The position numbers and the translations under genes were made by a program. Positions 7,115 to 7,192 of a stretch of 7,192 bases of DNA are shown piece after piece. The stretch's first letter is position 1, and the number at the start of each line of letters is the position of its first letter. The stretch spans positions 1-7,192 of the forward strand of contig JAEWZB010000033.1 of NCBI GenBank assembly GCA_023395515.1, given 5' to 3'. Source of the stretch: Bacillota bacterium. Its GTDB lineage: Bacteria > Bacillota > Syntrophomonadia > Syntrophomonadales > Syntrophomonadaceae. The notes beneath the pieces were generated by a model. It did no database searches. It was given only the letters and a program-made list of their open reading frames with translations, and was not told the origin of the DNA.

Positions 7115-7130
7115 TGCATATAGTGGACCC
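7115..7130 (-). promoter_or_regulatory. Possible sigma-54 (-24/-12) promoter element
   Basis: On the minus strand GGGTCCACTATATGCA has the invariant GG and GC with exactly 10 bases between them and a reasonable -12 part (ATGCA against TTGCA). The -24 part GGGTCC is a poor match to TGGCAC. Such a spaced GG/GC pair occurs often by chance. It is listed only because a sigma-54 activator lies at the other end of the operon. Transcription would start near 7104, giving a leader of about 120 bases. Confidence 0.2.
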
Positions 7131-7192
7131 AGCCATTGGCAAAACCTTCACACTCACCTTTTTTTCCTGCCTTGACTGAGACCAACTATACG

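Larger units (their letters stand above)
6982..7192 (-). promoter_or_regulatory. Leader and presumed control region of the acyl-CoA operon
   Basis: These 211 bases precede crotonase and contain no recognisable gene. Read on the minus strand they hold, in order, a short dyad GCCAATGGC (7140-7132), a weak sigma-54-like element (7130-7115), an AT-rich stretch TATTTTATATTG (7099-7088), a TGTAAA half-site on the plus strand (7071-7076), two copies of an 18-base repeat, and the G-rich ribosome site. I found no convincing -35/-10 pair. The real promoter may lie here or beyond the right edge. Confidence 0.4.

Noticed and set aside
6982..7192. Rex operator or conventional sigma-A promoter in the operon leader
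   Set aside because: No TTGTTAA-type inverted repeat was found, and no TTGACA/TATAAT pair at 16-18 base spacing. TTGCCA and TATATG are present but only 14 bases apart.
1..7192. CRISPR arrays, insertion sequences, tRNA or rRNA genes
   Set aside because: No regularly spaced repeats, transposase motifs, terminal inverted repeats or structured RNA gene signatures were seen on either strand.

Overview
The window looks like a chromosomal segment from an AT-rich, low-GC Gram-positive anaerobe of the Clostridia, most plausibly a syntrophic or butyrate-metabolising member of the Syntrophomonadaceae. The evidence is a compact five-gene C4 acyl-CoA operon with strong G-rich Shine-Dalgarno sequences, plus a PAS/sigma-54-type activator beside it. 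From memory, the gene order (crotonase, 3-hydroxybutyryl-CoA dehydrogenase, thiolase, acyl-CoA dehydrogenase, CoA-transferase) resembles the butyrate-oxidation cluster of Syntrophomonas wolfei. No database comparison was possible, so the genus is an inference.

Layout. Bases 1-1340 (+ strand) hold most of a sigma-54-dependent transcriptional activator. Its reading frame enters from the left edge through the first half of a PAS domain, is broken by an in-frame TAG at 57-59, and then runs open to a TAA at 1338-1340 with an intact AAA+ domain and a C-terminal helix-turn-helix. A strong hairpin at 1372-1399 separates it from the convergent operon. Bases 6981 down to 1462 (- strand) are the operon: enoyl-CoA hydratase, 3-hydroxybutyryl-CoA dehydrogenase, acetyl-CoA acetyltransferase, acyl-CoA dehydrogenase, and butyrate/acetate-type CoA-transferase. 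Gaps are only 31 to 63 bases and every gene has its own purine-rich ribosome binding site. Bases 6982-7192 are the leader of the operon. It carries an 18-base direct repeat (16/18 identical, 45 bases apart), a weak sigma-54-like GG-N10-GC element, and an unexplained open frame that ends on the crotonase start.

How the genes work together. The CoA-transferase would activate butyrate with acetyl-CoA. The dehydrogenase forms crotonyl-CoA, crotonase hydrates it, the NAD-dependent dehydrogenase oxidises the 3-hydroxy group, and thiolase cleaves acetoacetyl-CoA to two acetyl-CoA. One acetyl-CoA is spent on activating the next butyrate. All steps except the first oxidation are readily reversible, so sequence alone does not tell butyrate oxidation from butyrate production. 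No electron-transfer flavoprotein genes lie in the operon, unlike the classical clostridial crt-bcd-etfBA-hbd cluster. The neighbouring activator is a natural candidate regulator, but that link is inferred from position.

The most notable anomaly is the TAG inside the activator's PAS domain: recent nonsense mutation, sequencing error, or (least likely) readthrough. The rest of the window is well-conserved core metabolism, and I see no clearly undescribed system.
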